Shown here: positions 20,308-23,672 of the stretch, piece after piece
Layout of the letters: each line of letters starts with the position of its first letter
Numbering within the stretch: the first letter of the stretch is position 1
Assembly (NCBI GenBank): GCA_002373995.1
Contig: DFLB01000032.1
Coordinates: forward strand, 43,365-67,036
Length of the DNA: 23,672 bases
Direction: 5' to 3'
Source of the DNA: Bacteroidales bacterium UBA3630
GTDB lineage: Bacteria; Bacteroidota; Bacteroidia; Bacteroidales; P3
Position numbers and translations under genes: made by a program
The notes under the pieces: generated by a model
Seen by the model: only the letters and a program-made list of their open reading frames with translations
The model's database searches: none
Told to the model about the DNA's origin: nothing

Positions 20308-21333
20308 ATGAAAAAGATTTTTGCATTGCTCGGCGTAGTGGCTATAGTGAGCCTCAGCGCATGTAAGAAAGACGACCCGCAGCCGGAGCCGGCTGGCGGT
20401 GGCACCTCGAATCCCCCGGTCGTCACGGCATCAACCGAAGGCATCTATGCCCCCGATGCCAAGGTGCAGACCATCAAGGAAGATGGCATCACTGTCGAAG
20501 AGTGGTCCTGGGAGAACGGCAAGCTCACGACGGTGACTCCCTATGAAGACGGTGCCGCTGCCACGGCCGATGCGCGCCTGTATGCCTATGACGGCCATAA
20601 CCGCATCACCTCCATCGCCGATGGCGAGATGGAAATGACGTTTGCCTACAGCGGCGACAAGCTGCAGTCGTTCACATTCAAGAACGAAGGCGAGACGATG
20701 ATGACCTCCACGGTCAGCGCCCGCGCCAACGACAAAATCAGCAAGTTGGACGTTGAGATAAGTGAAGGGGCTATCAGCGGTATGTTGGGCGAGATGGTGG
20801 GCAACATAAGCGATGACGCTGTGAGCAACGTCGTCTCTACGGTGGATCTGACGTGGACGGGTGACAATGTGACGCGTACCATCACCAGCTTTGGCGCCAC
20901 CGTTACCGTGCCGCTGAGCCAGTTAGCCGAAATGCTCAACCTGAACAGCCTCGTCGCGCAGTATCCTACCATACAGACGATTCTGAATCTTTACGGCAGC
21001 CGCCCGATGGACCTCGTCATCAGCGTCGCCGACACCGCGAACTACACCTATGACGGCAAGAACAATCCTTTCTGCGGCTTCCTCTTCGGATTGGAGGAGT
21101 TCTCGTTGCTCAGCAAAGAGAATGTCGTCAGCTTCACCAGCAACGGCACCATGACAATGGAATTGCCGGCGGAGCTCATGACCCTCCTGGCTGCCGTTCC
21201 CGACCTGAACCAGACGATGAGCTATCCCGTCCCCAGCGAAAGCGAGAACTACACCTACCAGTACAACGCCGCCGGTTTCCCGGTCAGCAAGAACAACGGT
21301 GATAAGACCGTTGAGTACATCTATGTTCAATAG
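20308..21333 (+). CDS. Putative lipoprotein with YD-like repeats
   Basis: This 341-residue exported lipoprotein has no assigned function. The signal peptide MKKIFALLGVVAIVSLSAC ends in a lipobox (LSAC) with Cys19 as the lipidated residue. A Lys-Lys-Asp-Asp stretch follows, of the kind linked in Bacteroidota to surface export, and then a flexible Pro/Gly linker (about 24-40). Short YD-like beta repeats are visible: ARLYAYDGHNRITSIADGEM, MTFAYSGDKLQSFTF, and near the end YTYQYNAAGFPVSKNNGDK with VEYIYVQ. This recalls DUF4595-type Bacteroides lipoproteins and the repeats of RHS proteins, but no toxin domain is present. I use ATG 20308; a TTG at 20281 would hide the signal peptide. It lies between DUF5606 and metG with short gaps (23 and 8 nt), so the three may share a transcript. 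Confidence 0.8.
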   Translation: MKKIFALLGVVAIVSLSACKKDDPQPEPAGGGTSNPPVVTASTEGIYAPDAKVQTIKEDGITVEEWSWENGKLTTVTPYEDGAAATADARLYAYDGHNRITSIADGEMEMTFAYSGDKLQSFTFKNEGETMMTSTVSARANDKISKLDVEISEGAISGMLGEMVGNISDDAVSNVVSTVDLTWTGDNVTRTITSFGATVTVPLSQLAEMLNLNSLVAQYPTIQTILNLYGSRPMDLVISVADTANYTYDGKNNPFCGFLFGLEEFSLLSKENVVSFTSNGTMTMELPAELMTLLAAVPDLNQTMSYPVPSESENYTYQYNAAGFPVSKNNGDKTVEYIYVQ

Positions 21334-21341
21334 ATAAAAGC

Positions 21342-23405
21342 ATGGTATACACAGAGAAAGACCACCAATACAAACGCTATACCGTCACATCGGCGTTGCC
21401 CTACGCCAACGGTCCGGTCCACATTGGGCACCTGGCCGGTGTCTACGTGCCGGCCGACGTATATGTGCGCTACCTGCGCTCGCAGGGCGAGGATGTGATG
21501 TTCATAGGCGGCAGCGACGAGCACGGCGTGCCCATCACCATCAAAGCCCGCAAGGAGGGCGTCACGCCACAGGACATTGTGGACCGATACCACAAGATTA
21601 TCAAAGACTCGTTCGCCGAGCTGGGTATCTCGTTCGACATCTATAGCCGCACCAGTTGCAAGGAACACCACGAGACCGCAGCGGCCTACTTCAAGAAACT
21701 CTATGAAGAAGGCAAGTTCGTCGAGAAGGTGTCGATGCAATACTACGATGAAGAGGCGGGGCAGTTTCTGGCCGACCGCTACATCACCGGCACCTGCCCT
21801 CACTGCGGCAACGAACACGCTTACGGCGACCAGTGCGAAGCCTGCGGCACCTCGCTCAACGCCACCGACCTCATCAACCCCAAGAGCGCCCTCAGCGGCT
21901 CGAAGCCTGTGCTGAAGGAGACCAAGCACTGGTTCCTCCCGCTGGACCAGGACGAGCCGTGGCTGCGCGAGTGGATTCTCGAAAGCCACAAAGGTGACTG
22001 GAAAACAAATGTCTACGGACAGTGCAAGTCGTGGATCGACGCCGGGCTGCAGCCGCGTGCTGTCACGCGCGACCTCGAGTGGGGTGTCAAGGTTCCCGTC
22101 GAGGGTGCCGACGGCAAGGTGCTCTATGTGTGGTTCGATGCCCCCATCGGCTACATCAGCTTCACCAAGCAGCTTAAGGGTGACGACTGGGAGAAGTGGT
22201 GGAAAGACCGCGACACCAAGCTGGTGCACTTCATCGGCAAGGACAACATCGTCTTCCACTGCATCATCTTCCCCTCGATGCTGCACGCCGACGGCAGCTA
22301 TATATTGCCTGCCAATGTGCCCGCCAACGAGTTCCTCAACCTCGAGGGCGACAAGATTTCGACCTCAAGAAACTGGGCTGTCTGGCTGCACGAGTACCTG
22401 AAGGACTTCCCCGGCAAGCAGGACGTGCTGCGCTACACCCTCTGCAGCAACGCCCCCGAGACCAAGGACAATGACTTCACCTGGAAAGACTTCCAGTTGA
22501 AGAACAACTCTGAATTGGTGGCCATTCTGGGCAACTTTGTCAACCGCACATTGGTGCTGACGCACAAGTTCTATGGCGGGTGCGTGCCCGCACAGGGCAA
22601 GTTATCCGCACAGGATGAGGAGATTGTTAAAGAGTTGGCCACCTTCCCGGAGCGCATAGGCCGTTCGATAGAGACCTATCGCTTCCGCGAGGCCCTGAGC
22701 GAGATGATGAACCTGGCCCGCTTAGGCAACAAGTACCTTACCGATACCGAGCCCTGGAAACTCATCAAGACCGACCCCGAGCGCACCGCCACGGTGATGA
22801 ACCTCTCGCTGCAGATTTGTGCCAACCTGGCCATCCTTTGTGCACCTTTCCTGCCCTTCACGGCTGACAAGCTGCACCGGATGCTCAACCTCCCGGCCAG
22901 AGGCTGGAAGGAGGCAGGCAAGGCTGACCTCCTCATGGAGGGTCACACCATCGGTACCCCCGAGTTGCTTTTCGAACAGATCAGCGACGAGGCTATCCAG
23001 GCTCAGGTGGACAAACTGCAGGCCACCAAGGAACAGAATGCCCTCAACGCCTGGCAGCCGGCTGCCATCAAAGAGAATGTCACCATCGACGACTTTGGCA
23101 AGATGGATATTCGTGTGGCTACCATCATGGCCTGCAGCAAGGTGCCCAAGGCTGACAAATTGTTGCAGTTCAGCCTCGACGACGGCACTGGTACACCACG
23201 CACCATCGTCAGCGGCATAGCCAAGTATTATCCCGAGCCGGAGAAACTGGTCGGAAAGCAGGTCTGCTTCATAGCCAACTTCCCTCCGCGCAAGCTGAAG
23301 GGTGTCGAGAGTCAGGGCATGATACTCAGCGCCGAGGACAAGGACGGACGCCTGGTGTTGCTAACGCCCTCAGACTTAGTCGCTCCCGGATGCTCTGTGG
23401 GGTGA
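21342..23405 (+). CDS. metG: Methionyl-tRNA synthetase
   Basis: MetG charges tRNA-Met with methionine, needed for initiation and elongation. It has 687 residues, like the E. coli enzyme (677). The HIGH signature lies at residues 27-30 (GPVHIGHLAG). A zinc knuckle with four cysteines (Cys152, 155, 165, 168; CPHCGNEHAYGDQCEACGT) marks the MetG1 type. The KMSKS loop reads KISTS at 338-342 (EGDKISTSRNW), a variant common in MetRS. An anticodon-binding helical domain spans about 380-560. From about 585 a C-terminal EMAP/Trbp111-like tRNA-binding domain is fused (FGKMDIRVATIMACSKVPKADKLLQFSLDDG). The start 8 nt after the lipoprotein stop suggests co-transcription. No T-box is visible upstream. The long open frame on the opposite strand is a shadow of codon bias. 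Confidence 0.98.
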   Translation: MVYTEKDHQYKRYTVTSALPYANGPVHIGHLAGVYVPADVYVRYLRSQGEDVMFIGGSDEHGVPITIKARKEGVTPQDIVDRYHKIIKDSFAELGISFDIYSRTSCKEHHETAAAYFKKLYEEGKFVEKVSMQYYDEEAGQFLADRYITGTCPHCGNEHAYGDQCEACGTSLNATDLINPKSALSGSKPVLKETKHWFLPLDQDEPWLREWILESHKGDWKTNVYGQCKSWIDAGLQPRAVTRDLEWGVKVPVEGADGKVLYVWFDAPIGYISFTKQLKGDDWEKWWKDRDTKLVHFIGKDNIVFHCIIFPSMLHADGSYILPANVPANEFLNLEGDKISTSRNWAVWLHEYLKDFPGKQDVLRYTLCSNAPETKDNDFTWKDFQLKNNSELVAILGNFVNRTLVLTHKFYGGCVPAQGKLSAQDEEIVKELATFPERIGRSIETYRFREALSEMMNLARLGNKYLTDTEPWKLIKTDPERTATVMNLSLQICANLAILCAPFLPFTADKLHRMLNLPARGWKEAGKADLLMEGHTIGTPELLFEQISDEAIQAQVDKLQATKEQNALNAWQPAAIKENVTIDDFGKMDIRVATIMACSKVPKADKLLQFSLDDGTGTPRTIVSGIAKYYPEPEKLVGKQVCFIANFPPRKLKGVESQGMILSAEDKDGRLVLLTPSDLVAPGCSVG

Positions 23406-23453
23406 TGAGGAAAAATAGGTAAAGGTTTAGGAAATTCCCTCGAGGAAAGGCAG

Positions 23454-23461
23454 TACTTTTG
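23454..23461 (+). promoter_or_regulatory. -7 promoter element after metG
   Basis: TACTTTTG fits TAnnTTTG exactly and lies 54 bases before the next ATG. A CCTCGAGG palindrome (23438-23445) sits in the -33 region, where only a poorly spaced TTTA (23426) is seen. It likely drives the gene at 23516. Confidence 0.55.
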
Positions 23462-23515
23462 CAGCAGAAAAAGGGACAATTCTAAAACGAAACCAAAAAA
23501 GAAAGGAGTAACGAA

Positions 23516-23672
23516 ATGAAAACTTCGAAAGCAATAACTCTGTTGATGATGGCGCTGGCCCTCAGTGCCACGCCTGCCTTGGCACAGTCGCGAGGTGGCG
23601 GAAGCCGTGGCGGAGGAAGCCATAGCTCGTCGAGTCCGAGCCGCAGTGGTGGCAGTTTCAGCAGTCCGTCGC
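23516..23672 (+). CDS. Secreted Gly/Ser/Arg-rich protein, N-terminal part (cut by window edge)
   Basis: The first 52 codons of a gene run off the right edge. A signal peptide is visible: MKTSKAITLLMMALALSATPALAQ, with a basic start, a hydrophobic core and an ALA-Q cleavage site near residue 23. The mature start is low complexity, made of Gly-Gly-Gly-Ser and Arg/Ser/Pro (SRGGGSRGGGSHSSSS and on). The start is unusually well marked for this phylum: AGGAG (23504-23508) lies 7 bases before the ATG, and a TACTTTTG box lies 54 bases upstream. The rest of the protein, and so its family, cannot be seen. A secreted or outer-membrane protein is all that can be claimed. Confidence 0.75.
   Translation, partial: MKTSKAITLLMMALALSATPALAQSRGGGSRGGGSHSSSSPSRSGGSFSSPS

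Noticed and set aside
21327..22286. 319-codon open frame on the - strand opposite metG
   Set aside because: metG is certain by its HIGH, KISTS and zinc motifs; the antisense frame follows from GC-rich third codon positions.

Overview
The window reads as ordinary chromosome from a member of the Bacteroidota, almost certainly order Bacteroidales. The protein families support this: DUF6266, DUF5606, a U32 protein with the Bacteroidales-type start, SmpB, a single-domain aspartate kinase, and PyrK/PyrD class 1B. So do promoters of the Bacteroidota type (TTTG, about 20 bases, then TAnnTTTG) and start sites that mostly lack a clear Shine-Dalgarno. I see no tRNA, rRNA, CRISPR array, transposase, integrase or phage gene, and cannot assign genus or species.

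Layout. At 1-90 there is a strong leftward promoter for a gene outside the window. At 178-987 (-) lies a DUF6266 protein. A repeat-rich, purine-skewed spacer of about 740 bases follows (988-1727), then a U32 'peptidase' (1728-3551, -). Divergent from it are smpB and aspartate kinase (3680-5403, +), overlapping by 4 nt. aroB (5400-6419, -) converges on aspartate kinase so closely that the two stop codons share bases. Divergent from aroB is a cassette of a UvrX-like Y-family DNA polymerase, a YolD-like small protein and dusB (6487-9160, +). A spacer with the second copy of an 11-bp repeat precedes cdd (9363-9833).

From 10049 to 19652 a tightly packed + strand run carries ppiD-like foldase, M23 protein, dxr, rseP-like protease, lptF/G, pyrK, pyrD and a BadF-type kinase. 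From the M23 gene onward the neighbours overlap or are 2-13 nt apart, so they are probably one operon. It joins envelope assembly (foldase, M23 protein, site-2 protease, LPS export) with isoprenoid and pyrimidine synthesis. Then come a DUF5606 gene, a lipoprotein with YD-like repeats, metG, and the first 52 codons of a secreted Gly/Ser/Arg-rich protein cut by the right edge.

Most genes are housekeeping. What is unusual is the non-coding sequence. Nearly every longer spacer holds a short-period repeat: 11-bp arrays at 1160-1236, 9228-9271 and 19659-19713 (the first two share one unit; the third has a different unit of the same period), a 9-10-bp G-rich minisatellite at 1601-1718, a 7-bp array folded into an inverted repeat at 12173-12242, and small 8-, 12- and 21-bp duplications. 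The arrays read G-rich on the + strand. Downstream of the U32 gene the transcript would have a 142-nt C-rich stretch with no G at all, a good candidate for a Rho loading site. The YolD/Y-polymerase pair, a gene partnership best known from Firmicutes, is the clearest sign of acquired function.
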